From positions 1 through 64,000 of the forward strand of contig NZ_JBHMFS010000003.1 of the NCBI RefSeq assembly GCF_051433165.1: 64,000 nucleotides of DNA, read 5' to 3'. Below the pieces are notes generated by a model. It was not told where the DNA came from. It ran no database searches and saw only the letters and a program-made list of their open reading frames with translations. Shown here one piece after another: positions 33,868 to 42,151 of this stretch (positions are counted from its first letter, which is position 1; every line of letters starts with the position of its first letter). Source of the stretch: Falsiroseomonas sp051433165 (GTDB lineage Bacteria > Pseudomonadota > Alphaproteobacteria > Acetobacterales > Acetobacteraceae). Both the position numbers and the translations under genes were made by a program.

Positions 33868-35093
33868 GCCAGGGCTTGGCGCAGGATGCGGATGGCCTCG
33901 GCCACCCCATCCTCGCCGGCCATCCGCACCGCAATGCGCGCGGCCGAATCGCTCATTGCCGGGTCACTGACCGCCTGCCGGATGGCCGCCGCCAGCCGAG
34001 GCGACGTCAGCGCGCGAAAGGGGATTGGCGCCGGCCCGGCCCCCAGCGCCTGCACCCTTCGGCCCCAGAACGGTTGGTCGCCGAAGAAGGGGCAGAGGAT
34101 GGAGGGGCAGCCGGCGCGCAGCCCGGCATCCGTGGTGCCGGCGCCGCCATGATGCACCACCGCCGCCATGCGCGGGAACAGCCAGCCATGCGGCGCGCCT
34201 TCCACCACATGCAGGCCCGGTCCTGGTGCCTCCAGCGCCAGCCCGCCCCAGCCGGTTGAGATCACGCCACGCTGCCCGGCGAGCGCCAGCGCCTCCGCCA
34301 CCAGCCGTCCCATCCCCGCGGCATCCTTCGTCGGCAGGCTGCCGAAGCCGACATGCACGGGCGGCGGGCCCGCAGCCAGGAAGGCGGCCAGGGCCGGCGG
34401 CGGCGTCCAGGCCGGTTCCACGGGCAGCACCCAGGCGCCGGTGACATGGGTGCGCGCATCCCAATCCGCCGGGCGCGGCACCAGCGCCGGGCTGTAGGCG
34501 TGCAGCCGCCCGGCGGCCGCCGCGCCGCGTCCGGAAGGCGGCAGGCCCAGCGCCTTCGCCCGCCAGTCCCGCAATGGCTTGCGGGCCATGCGCGCCGCGG
34601 CGCCCAGCATCAGGGCGTGGCTCGCCCGGTTCAGCGGACCCAGATCGGCGAACGGCAGCAGCGGGGAGGGGAAGGCCCGTGTCGGCGCCAGGGCCGGCAG
34701 CGGCAGCGCGACGAAGGCCGGAATGCCCAGCCGCTCCGCGATATGCGCCCCGCCCAGCGCCTTCGGGTGGCAGACCAGAAGCGCCGCGCCCTGCGCCGTC
34801 TCCCACTGTGCCTGCAGCAGCCGGCGGAACATCGGGCCGCGGCCGCGCATCAGGCGCAGGGTCGCCAGAAGCTTGTGCCGGCCGGAGATCGCGGCCTGGC
34901 CCTCCGGTGTGTCGATCAGCTCCAGCATCTCGCCCGGCAGCGGCGCGAAGGGCACGCCCGCCGCTTCAATGGTCGGCTGGAAACGCGGGGCCGTCGCCAG
35001 CCGCACGGGGAATCCCGCTGCCTGCAGGCCGATCGCCAGGGCCAGGAAGGGCTGCACATCGCCGCGCGTGCCGAGTGTCTGCAGGACGATCAT
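33864..35093 (-). CDS. GT1/MGT-type glycosyltransferase
   Basis: A 409-residue GT-B glycosyltransferase of the UGT/macrolide or sterol glucosyltransferase type. The start IVLQTLGTRGDVQPFLALA is characteristic, as is the donor-binding end HHGGAGTTDAGLRAG followed by CPFFGDQPFWG. ATG 35093 follows GGGGAG by 7 nt. Likely acceptors are lipids or small aglycones such as hopanoids or carotenoid-like molecules; the gene context does not say which. It is divergent from the LLM gene across 74 nt. Confidence 0.9.
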   Translation of the reverse strand: MIVLQTLGTRGDVQPFLALAIGLQAAGFPVRLATAPRFQPTIEAAGVPFAPLPGEMLELIDTPEGQAAISGRHKLLATLRLMRGRGPMFRRLLQAQWETAQGAALLVCHPKALGGAHIAERLGIPAFVALPLPALAPTRAFPSPLLPFADLGPLNRASHALMLGAAARMARKPLRDWRAKALGLPPSGRGAAAAGRLHAYSPALVPRPADWDARTHVTGAWVLPVEPAWTPPPALAAFLAAGPPPVHVGFGSLPTKDAAGMGRLVAEALALAGQRGVISTGWGGLALEAPGPGLHVVEGAPHGWLFPRMAAVVHHGGAGTTDAGLRAGCPSILCPFFGDQPFWGRRVQALGAGPAPIPFRALTSPRLAAAIRQAVSDPAMSDSAARIAVRMAGEDGVAEAIRILRQALA

Positions 35094-35167
35094 CCGGTCT
35101 CCCCGCGCATGGCACATCCCCGCGTGCCAGGGTTTTGCCGCCGCGGGCTGATGCCCATATGGCGCAC

Positions 35168-36160
<993 letters not shown>

Positions 36161-36169
<9 letters not shown>

Positions 36170-36276
36170 GGCGGCGCGTAGTTAAGCCGCCTGAGGCGGC
36201 GCGTAGTTAAGCCGCCTGAGGCGGCGCGTAGTTAAGCCGCCTGAGGCGGCGCGTAGTTAAGCCGCCTGAGGCGGCG
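36161..36276. repeat. Tandem array of a 25-bp palindrome-bearing unit, 4.6 copies
   Basis: Four exact copies of a 25-bp unit (36161-36185, 36186-36210, 36211-36235, 36236-36260) and a 16-bp partial copy (36261-36276). Each unit is the inverted repeat GCCGCCTGAGGCGGC followed by GCGTAGTTAA. Unit 1 begins inside the upstream gene and includes its TGA stop. There are no spacers, so this is not a CRISPR array. The exact identity of copies points to recent expansion by slippage, and copy number may vary between strains. Confidence 0.97.
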
Positions 36277-36343
36277 CTGCATCCATTTGCGGCCTGGGCC
36301 GTTACCCCTCCGGCGCGACCTGCGCCGTGAGAGGAGATCCCGG

Positions 36344-36367
36344 ATGCGCCACGGCGCCGTCGCATGA
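36344..36367 (+). CDS. Seven-codon upstream ORF coupled to the acyl-CoA dehydrogenase-like gene
   Basis: ATG CGC CAC GGC GCC GTC GCA TGA encodes MRHGAVA. It has a better ribosome site (GAGAGGAGA, about 36329-36337) than the gene that follows. Its stop overlaps the ATG of the next gene (ATGA at 36364-36367). The same DNA forms a hairpin (ATGCG..ACGGCGCCGT..CGCAT) that spans both start codons. It may hand ribosomes to the downstream gene. Whether the peptide itself matters is unknown; it could also be fortuitous. Confidence 0.45.
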   Translation: MRHGAVA

Positions 36368-37500
36368 GTAGCCTGCACCGCCTGCCAAGCCCGGCGCCCC
36401 GCGCAGACGCCACATCGCTGCTGATCGCCCTGCGCGATGCCGTTCCCGGCATCGCTGCGGAGGCGGCGACGCTGGATGTCGACGGCGCCTTTCCCGAAGC
36501 GGGTCTGGACGCGCTGCGGAACATCGGCTTGCTCGCCGCGCCTTTGCCGCCCGCCCTCGGCGGCGCCGGCTTTGGGACGACGCCCAAAAATGCGACATCG
36601 CTGGCCACGGCTTTGCGCCTGGTCGGTCGCGCCAGCCTGCCGCTCGGCCGCTTGTTCGAAGGCCATGTGAATGCGCTGCGCCTGGTCCTGCTCCACGGCA
36701 GCCCCGCCCAGGCCGAGGCGGCGGCGCGGGATGCGCGGCAGGGCCGGTTCTTCGGCGTCTGGAACACCGATGGCTTTGGCGAACCGCCCCTGGCCCTGGC
36801 GGGTGGGGTGCTGCGCGGGCGCAAGATCCTGTGCTCCGGCGCCGGCTGGGTGGACCGCGCCTTGGTCACCGCACGCGACGACCCCGAGGCGCCGCCACAG
36901 ATGCTGCTGGTGGAACTGGCGCCGGGCGAGCGGGCGGATCTCTCGCCCTGGCGAGCGCAGGGCATGCGCGCCTCCGCCACCGGCGCCGTGGATTTCACCG
37001 GGCTGTCGGCGGATTTGATCGGCCAGAAGGGCGACTATCTGCGCCAGCCCGATTTCTCCGGCGGCGCCTGGCGCTTCGCCGCGGTGCAATGCGGCGGGGT
37101 GGAGGCGGTGCTCGGCCTGCTGCGCGCGCATCTGAACCATACCGGCCGCGGTGGCGATCCGCATCAGGCAGCGCGGCTCGGCCAGGCGGCGATGGCGGCG
37201 GAGACGGCGCGGCTCTGGGTGGACTCCGCCGCGGAACGCGCCGAAGCCGTAAGCCCGCCCCCGGATACGGTGGCCTATGTGAACCTTGCGCGGCTGGCGG
37301 TGGAGCGGGCGGCGCTGGATGTGCTGGAACTGGCGCAGCGCTCCATCGGCCTCCAGGCTTTCATGCGCCCGAACCCGATCGAGCGCGTCGCCCGCGACCT
37401 TGCCACCTATCTGCGCCAGCCTGCGCCCGACCGCGCGCTGGTGGGTGCGGCGGCGCATGTGCTGGAGGCGAAAGCGGAGCCCGGCGACCTGTGGGGCTGA
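36364..37500 (+). CDS. Acyl-CoA dehydrogenase-like flavoprotein
   Basis: A 378-residue protein with the acyl-CoA dehydrogenase fold. The N-domain has LDALRNIGLLAAPLPPALGGAG, the middle domain GRKILCSGAGWVDRALVTA, and the C-domain IGLQAFMRPNPIERVARDLATYLRQPAPDR. The usual catalytic Glu is not obvious, so it may be a flavin-dependent oxygenase or other member rather than a beta-oxidation enzyme. It heads a tightly coupled run with a PIG-L deacetylase and a NodS-like methyltransferase; the TGATG overlap at 37498-37502 shows coupling. Family call firm, reaction unknown. Confidence 0.85.
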   Translation: MSSLHRLPSPAPRADATSLLIALRDAVPGIAAEAATLDVDGAFPEAGLDALRNIGLLAAPLPPALGGAGFGTTPKNATSLATALRLVGRASLPLGRLFEGHVNALRLVLLHGSPAQAEAAARDARQGRFFGVWNTDGFGEPPLALAGGVLRGRKILCSGAGWVDRALVTARDDPEAPPQMLLVELAPGERADLSPWRAQGMRASATGAVDFTGLSADLIGQKGDYLRQPDFSGGAWRFAAVQCGGVEAVLGLLRAHLNHTGRGGDPHQAARLGQAAMAAETARLWVDSAAERAEAVSPPPDTVAYVNLARLAVERAALDVLELAQRSIGLQAFMRPNPIERVARDLATYLRQPAPDRALVGAAAHVLEAKAEPGDLWG

Positions 37501-38267
37501 TGCCGGCCGGGGATTGGCTGCGCGCGGCGGAGCGCGACCTGCCGTGCGGCGCGGACCCTGCCGCACTGCTCGGCGTGGATGGCGCGGCGCTGGTGCTGGC
37601 GCCGCATCCGGATGACGAAAGCCTGGGCTGCGGAGGCTTCCTGGCCGCCTGTGCCGGGGCGGGGCGGCGGGTGATGGTGGTGGTGGTCAGCGACGGCGCC
37701 GGGTCTCACCCCAACTCCCGCGCCTGGCCGCCGGCGCGGCTTGCCGAGCTGCGCCAGACGGAAACGCGGGATGCGGTGGCGGCGCTGGGCCTGGATGCGG
37801 CGCGGGATCTGCATTTCCTGGGGCTGCCGGATCGCAGCGTCCCCCACGAAGGCCCGGCCTTCGAGGCGGCGCTGGCGCGGCTGCTGGAACTGGCACCGGC
37901 TTCCTGCACCATCTTCGCCGCCTGGCGGCACGACCCGCATGCCGACCACGCGGCCAGCTTCGTCCTCGCCAGCGCGTTGCGGCAGCGCCGGGGAACGCGG
38001 CTTTTCGCCTATCCCGTCTGGGGCCTGGCCCATGCCCATCCCGTGCCCGGCTTCCCGCTGCCCCCGCCACCCGGCCTGCCGGCACCGCCGCGTGGCCATC
38101 GTCTGGATGTCTCGGCCTGGCTGCCGGCGAAGCGCCGGGCGATCGCAGCGCACCGGTCCCAACTCGGCCAGGTGGTGAGGGATGATCCTGGCGGCTTCGT
38201 GCTGCCCCAGGCCCTGCTGGACCTCGCCTGCCGGCCGCATGAATTGTTCCTGGAGGAGCCGGCATGA
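37500..38267 (+). CDS. PIG-L family (LmbE-like) deacetylase
   Basis: A 255-residue zinc-dependent deacetylase. The metal motif is APHPDDES (His36, Asp38, Asp39), and the third ligand motif is HDPHADH. The family removes acetyl groups from GlcNAc-type sugars linked to lipid, inositol or other carriers (PIG-L, MshB, BshB). No signal peptide, so it is cytoplasmic. Start ATG 37500 overlaps the preceding stop, and its stop overlaps the methyltransferase start. The neighbourhood suggests an amino-sugar-containing product. Confidence 0.92.
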   Translation: MPAGDWLRAAERDLPCGADPAALLGVDGAALVLAPHPDDESLGCGGFLAACAGAGRRVMVVVVSDGAGSHPNSRAWPPARLAELRQTETRDAVAALGLDAARDLHFLGLPDRSVPHEGPAFEAALARLLELAPASCTIFAAWRHDPHADHAASFVLASALRQRRGTRLFAYPVWGLAHAHPVPGFPLPPPPGLPAPPRGHRLDVSAWLPAKRRAIAAHRSQLGQVVRDDPGGFVLPQALLDLACRPHELFLEEPA

Positions 38268-38833
38268 GCCTGCCGCCGAATTACTTCGAGGCGCTGTACC
38301 AGGCCGACCCCGACCCCTGGCGCTTCGCCGAGAGCGCGTATGAGCGCGGCAAATACGCCGCCACCCTCGCCGCCCTGCCGCGCTCCCGCTACGCCAGCGC
38401 CTTCGAGGCAGGGTGCTCCATCGGCGTGCTGACAGCGGCGCTTGCACCACGCTGCGAGGCCCTGCTGGCGGTGGATGCGGCCGCGGCACCGTTGCAGGCG
38501 GCGCGGGACCGCTGCGCCGCGCTGCCACAGGTCACGCTGCGCCAGGCGGTGCTGCCGGCGGATTGGCCGGTCGGGACCTTCGACCTGATGCTGTTCTCGG
38601 AGGTCCTGTATTACCTCGACCATGACGACCTGCACCGCCTGGCGGCGCAGGCCTCGGCCAGCCTGGCGCCGGGCGGCGACATCCTGCTGGTGCATTGGAC
38701 CGGGGAGACGGACTACCCGCTGACCGGCGACGCGGCCGCCGAGGCCTTCTGCGCGGCGCTGGCGCCACGCGCCGCCATCACGTGGCAAAGCCGCGCAGAT
38801 CGCTATCGGCTGGATCTGCTGCGCGGCCGCTGA
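38264..38833 (+). CDS. NodS-like SAM-dependent methyltransferase
   Basis: A 189-residue class I methyltransferase. The N-terminus YFEALYQADPDPWRFAESAYE and KYAATLAALPR are characteristic of the NodS family. SAM-binding motif I is FEAGCSIG (47-54), and a later motif is FDLMLFSEVLYYL. NodS methylates the free amino group of deacetylated chitooligosaccharides in rhizobial Nod-factor synthesis. Here it directly follows a sugar deacetylase, the same order of reactions. ATGA overlap upstream. Its last 56 nt overlap the 3' end of the opposite-strand glycosyltransferase. Confidence 0.92.
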   Translation: MSLPPNYFEALYQADPDPWRFAESAYERGKYAATLAALPRSRYASAFEAGCSIGVLTAALAPRCEALLAVDAAAAPLQAARDRCAALPQVTLRQAVLPADWPVGTFDLMLFSEVLYYLDHDDLHRLAAQASASLAPGGDILLVHWTGETDYPLTGDAAAEAFCAALAPRAAITWQSRADRYRLDLLRGR

Positions 38834-39935
38834 CCAGCGCCTGGCCCATCCGTAGCAGCGCCAGCAGGCTGCGCACGCGCGCGATCTCCACCGGCAATTC
38901 GGCCAGGCGCAGCGTGCGGCGGCGCAGCGCGGGGGCGGCGCGCTGCAACTCCTCCCAGGCCGGCCAGAAATGCGGCATGGCGGCAATCGCGCGCAGCCTC
39001 TCGCGCGGCAGGCCGAGCGCCAGCGCCAGCCGGGCCGGATCGCCGATGCGCGGCCTTCCGGCATGCAGGCGCCGCAATGCGTAGCGGCAGCGCAGCCGCA
39101 GCAGCGCGGCGAGGGCGGGCTCCAGCCTGTCATCAACCGGCGCATCGGGATGCGCCAGGCGCTGGCGGAGCGTATCCGCCATCCCGCCCACGGCCCGCCC
39201 CTCGAGGCGGCAGGAGACGATGACCCGTGCCGCCGGGCAGTGCCGCACGCGCAGCCCGGCGCAGAGCAGGGCGTCGAACAGGGCGCGATCCTCCCCCACC
39301 GGCACCTCCGGCAGCCCGCCCACCGCGGGGTAGGCGGCAAGGCGCAGTGCGATAGAGGCGCCGGAATGCACGGCGTGGCGGGGCCAGGGGTCGTGCGGGT
39401 CGGAATCGACCAGCGTGGCCATCTCCTCCAGCAGCGTGGCGTAGCTGGCCTCCATCGCCTCCCGCCGCCGCAGCGCTTCGGGAAGCAGTGCGACCTCGGC
39501 GGGGTCGGGGGCGTAGGTGCCAGCTACCGCATCGGCGCCGGCGGCGAAGGCGGCCAGGTTGGCGGCGATCCAGTTCGGGGTGGCACGGCCATCCGCATCC
39601 GTGCTGAGCAGCAGCGCCCCAGCCTCGGGCGCTGCGCCGAACAGGGCGGCACCGGCTTCCATCGCCGCCCGGCGGGCGCCGCCGGCATGTGCGCGGCTGG
39701 GTGGCAGGCGGCATTCGGACACCTCCAGCCGATAGGGCAGGCCGGGTGCCAGGCTACGGGCGAGTTCGGCTGTGTCGTCGCCGCAGTTGTTCGCCAGGAC
39801 CAGCACGGCAACCTCATCCAGCCGCACGCCCCGCTGTTCCGCCAGCGCGGCGAGGCAGGACGGAAGCTGGGGCGCCTCATCCCGGGCCGGGATGGCAATG
39901 ACGATGCGGGGCGGGGGAAGGGGCGGGATCGGCAT
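38778..39935 (-). CDS. GT2 family glycosyltransferase
   Basis: A 385-residue inverting glycosyltransferase with GT-A fold. The nucleotide-binding start is VIAIPARDEAPQLPSCLAAL, the metal-binding motif STDADG (Asp113, Asp115), and the acceptor-side motif GEDRALFDALL. The C-terminal region is Arg/Leu-rich and helical without clear membrane spans. It converges on the methyltransferase with a 56-nt overlap, so the genes are not co-transcribed but are physically locked together. Probably works with the deacetylase and methyltransferase; donor and acceptor unknown. Confidence 0.9.
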   Translation of the reverse strand: MPIPPLPPPRIVIAIPARDEAPQLPSCLAALAEQRGVRLDEVAVLVLANNCGDDTAELARSLAPGLPYRLEVSECRLPPSRAHAGGARRAAMEAGAALFGAAPEAGALLLSTDADGRATPNWIAANLAAFAAGADAVAGTYAPDPAEVALLPEALRRREAMEASYATLLEEMATLVDSDPHDPWPRHAVHSGASIALRLAAYPAVGGLPEVPVGEDRALFDALLCAGLRVRHCPAARVIVSCRLEGRAVGGMADTLRQRLAHPDAPVDDRLEPALAALLRLRCRYALRRLHAGRPRIGDPARLALALGLPRERLRAIAAMPHFWPAWEELQRAAPALRRRTLRLAELPVEIARVRSLLALLRMGQALVSGRAADPADSDLRGFAT

Positions 39936-39997
39936 GGGAGGTGGCGGGAAAACGCCCCCCAGGCTCAGCCGTTCCCGTCACGGCCCCGTTGGCAGGC

Positions 39998-41614
39998 TCA
40001 TGTTACCGTGCCGGTGATGAAATCCGCCGCCCGCTCCGCGATCATCAGCGTGGTCGCGTAGGTGTTGGCGGAGGGCATGGAGGGCATGATGGAGGCGTCC
40101 ACCACCCGCAACCCGGCCAGCCCATGCACCAGCAGCCGATCGCTGACCACGGCGGAGGGATCCGTCTCCGGCCCCATCCGGGCCGTGCCGATCAGATGGT
40201 AGGTGGTGCTGCCGTTCTTCTTGGCGAAATCCAGCAACTCGTCGTCGCCCTGCACCTTCGGCCCGGGCAGCGTCTCGCCATCCAGGTACTGTCCGAGTTC
40301 CGGCGTGCCGAGCATCCGCCGCAGCAGCTTCATGCCGCCGAGATGCACGCGGATATCCATCGGGTCCGAGAGGTAGTTCGGGTTGATCTCCGGGTCCTCG
40401 AACACGTCGGTGCTGCGCGCGCGCACCCAGCCGGTGCTTTCGGGGCGGTGCTGCCAGGCGCCGGCGGTGACGCCGGGGTAGTCATCCAGCACATAGACCT
40501 TGCCCTCGGCATAGCTGCCGGGGGTGAAGACGCATTGCAGGTCGGGCTGGTCGAGGCCTTCGAAACTCTTCCAGAAGACATGCACATGGGAGGGCGTGGT
40601 GGCGAGGATGCTCGGCCGCCCGGTGGCCCAGCGGGCGATCTGTGCGCCGAGCTTCAGGCCGCGCGACAGCTCGTTCAGCGTCTCCACCCCGGGCTTGGCG
40701 CGCATCACGAAGCGGCTGGCGTAGTGATCCCGAAAGTTGGACCCCACGCCGCGCACGTCCCGGACCACCGGAACGCCGAGCCGCCCCAGCAGATCGGCCG
40801 GCCCGATGCCCGAGACCTGCAGCAGTCGCGCCGTGTTCACCGTGCCGGAGCACAAAATCACCTCCCGCCGCGCCAACACCTGCCGCGGCGGCGCATTGCG
40901 CGCGGATTGGTAGGCGATGCCGGTGGCGCGGGTGCCCTCGAACAGGATGCGGCTGGCACGGGCGTTGGTGCGGACTTCCAGGTTCGGCCGCTTCATCGCC
41001 GGCTTCAGGAAGGCGGTTGCGGCAGAGATGCGGCGGCCGTTGCGGATGGTGCGCTGGTAGTAGCCGACGCCGGCCTGGTGGCCGCTGTTGTAGTCGGGCG
41101 CGCGGGGGATGCCGATGCCCTCGCAGCCGCGGATGAAGGCCTCCGAAACCTGGTTGATCCAGTCCATGTCGGTGATCGGGATGCCGTCCGCATTGCGGCC
41201 GCGCGTCTCATCCCCAACCCCGATGCGATTCTCGCTGCGCCGGTAATAGGGCAGGCAATCCGCATAGCCCCAGCCGCGATTGCCGCGCTGCGCCCAGCTA
41301 TCCAGATCCGTCGGCTGGCCTCGATTGTAGATCAAGCCATTGACGGAGGAAGACCCGCCCAGCGTACGCCCCTGGGTCGTGCTGATCCGCCGCCCGCCCG
41401 TCATTGGGATGCCCTCGGTCTTGAACTGCCAGGTGACCGCCGGGTTGGACAAGGTCTTGATGAAGCCGGCGGGGATGTGGATGAAGGGGTTGCGGTCCGG
41501 CGGCCCGGCTTCCAGCACGCAGACGGTAACGGTGGGATCGGCGCTCAGCCGGTTGGCCAGCACCGATCCGGCAGCACCGGAGCCGACGATGACGTAGTCG
41601 AAGCTTTCGGTCAC
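39998..41614 (-). CDS. GMC family FAD-dependent oxidoreductase (choline dehydrogenase-like)
   Basis: A 538-residue GMC oxidoreductase. The FAD motif is VIVGSGAAGSVLANRL near residues 8-23. The two GMC signatures are TLGGSSSVNGLIYNRG and CSGTVNTARLLQVSGIGP. The catalytic His is in TTYHLIGTARMG, with a second in the C-terminal MPSANTYAT region (Asn). These enzymes oxidise alcohols; no signal peptide is seen. It overlaps a RidA-family gene by 4 nt, which suggests that its product or a side product is a reactive imine or enamine. Confidence 0.93.
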   Translation of the reverse strand: MTESFDYVIVGSGAAGSVLANRLSADPTVTVCVLEAGPPDRNPFIHIPAGFIKTLSNPAVTWQFKTEGIPMTGGRRISTTQGRTLGGSSSVNGLIYNRGQPTDLDSWAQRGNRGWGYADCLPYYRRSENRIGVGDETRGRNADGIPITDMDWINQVSEAFIRGCEGIGIPRAPDYNSGHQAGVGYYQRTIRNGRRISAATAFLKPAMKRPNLEVRTNARASRILFEGTRATGIAYQSARNAPPRQVLARREVILCSGTVNTARLLQVSGIGPADLLGRLGVPVVRDVRGVGSNFRDHYASRFVMRAKPGVETLNELSRGLKLGAQIARWATGRPSILATTPSHVHVFWKSFEGLDQPDLQCVFTPGSYAEGKVYVLDDYPGVTAGAWQHRPESTGWVRARSTDVFEDPEINPNYLSDPMDIRVHLGGMKLLRRMLGTPELGQYLDGETLPGPKVQGDDELLDFAKKNGSTTYHLIGTARMGPETDPSAVVSDRLLVHGLAGLRVVDASIMPSMPSANTYATTLMIAERAADFITGTVT

Positions 41615-42078
41615 GGCGCGGATTTCAGCAGGACAACGGCCTCGATCTCCACCGCGATGCCGCGCGGCAGGCTGGCCAACCCCACGGCGGAACGTGCCGG
41701 GCGGCCGGAGTCGCCGAACACCTCCACGAACAGATCGGTGCAGCCATTGATGACTTCCGGCTGGTGCCCGAAGTCCGGCACGGCGCGCACCATGCCGAGC
41801 ACCTTCAGGATGGTATCGACCCGGTCGAGCGACCCCAGCGCGCCGCGCATATTGGCCAGCAGGTTGATGCCGCAGAGCCGCGCGGCCTCATACCCCTGCT
41901 GCACGTCCAGATCGGCGCCGACCAGCCCGGTGATCGAACTGCCATCCGCCCGCCGCGGCCCGACGCCGGACAGGAACAATAGCCCGCCGCCAATCCGCCA
42001 GGGCACGTAATTGCCCATCGGCTTCGGCGATGGCGGCAGTTCCAGGCCGAGTTCGGTCAGGCGGCGTTCGGCAGACAT
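41611..42078 (-). CDS. RidA family protein (long type)
   Basis: A 155-residue RidA/YjgF-like protein of the longer subgroup, with LTELGLELPPSPKPMGNYVPWRI-type N-terminus (split here: LTELGLELP, then NYVPWRIGGG). LFLSGVGPRRADGS follows, and it ends SAVGLASLPRGIAVEIEAVV. The substrate-carboxylate Arg of deaminating members appears as RPARSAVG. ATG 42078 follows GGAG. It is the first gene of a two-gene unit with the GMC oxidoreductase and lies downstream of guaA with a 73-nt gap. Confidence 0.9.
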   Translation of the reverse strand: MSAERRLTELGLELPPSPKPMGNYVPWRIGGGLLFLSGVGPRRADGSSITGLVGADLDVQQGYEAARLCGINLLANMRGALGSLDRVDTILKVLGMVRAVPDFGHQPEVINGCTDLFVEVFGDSGRPARSAVGLASLPRGIAVEIEAVVLLKSAP

Positions 42079-42151
42079 GGGGTGGCTCCGTGGCGAGAAG
42101 ATGCACCATCCTGCCGGGCAGGGCGCCGCTGATCCATCCCCCGATTCACGG

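Noticed and set aside
36232..37566. Open frame of 444 codons on the minus strand opposite the acyl-CoA dehydrogenase-like gene
   Set aside because: Antisense shadow; it runs into the tandem array and has no family features.
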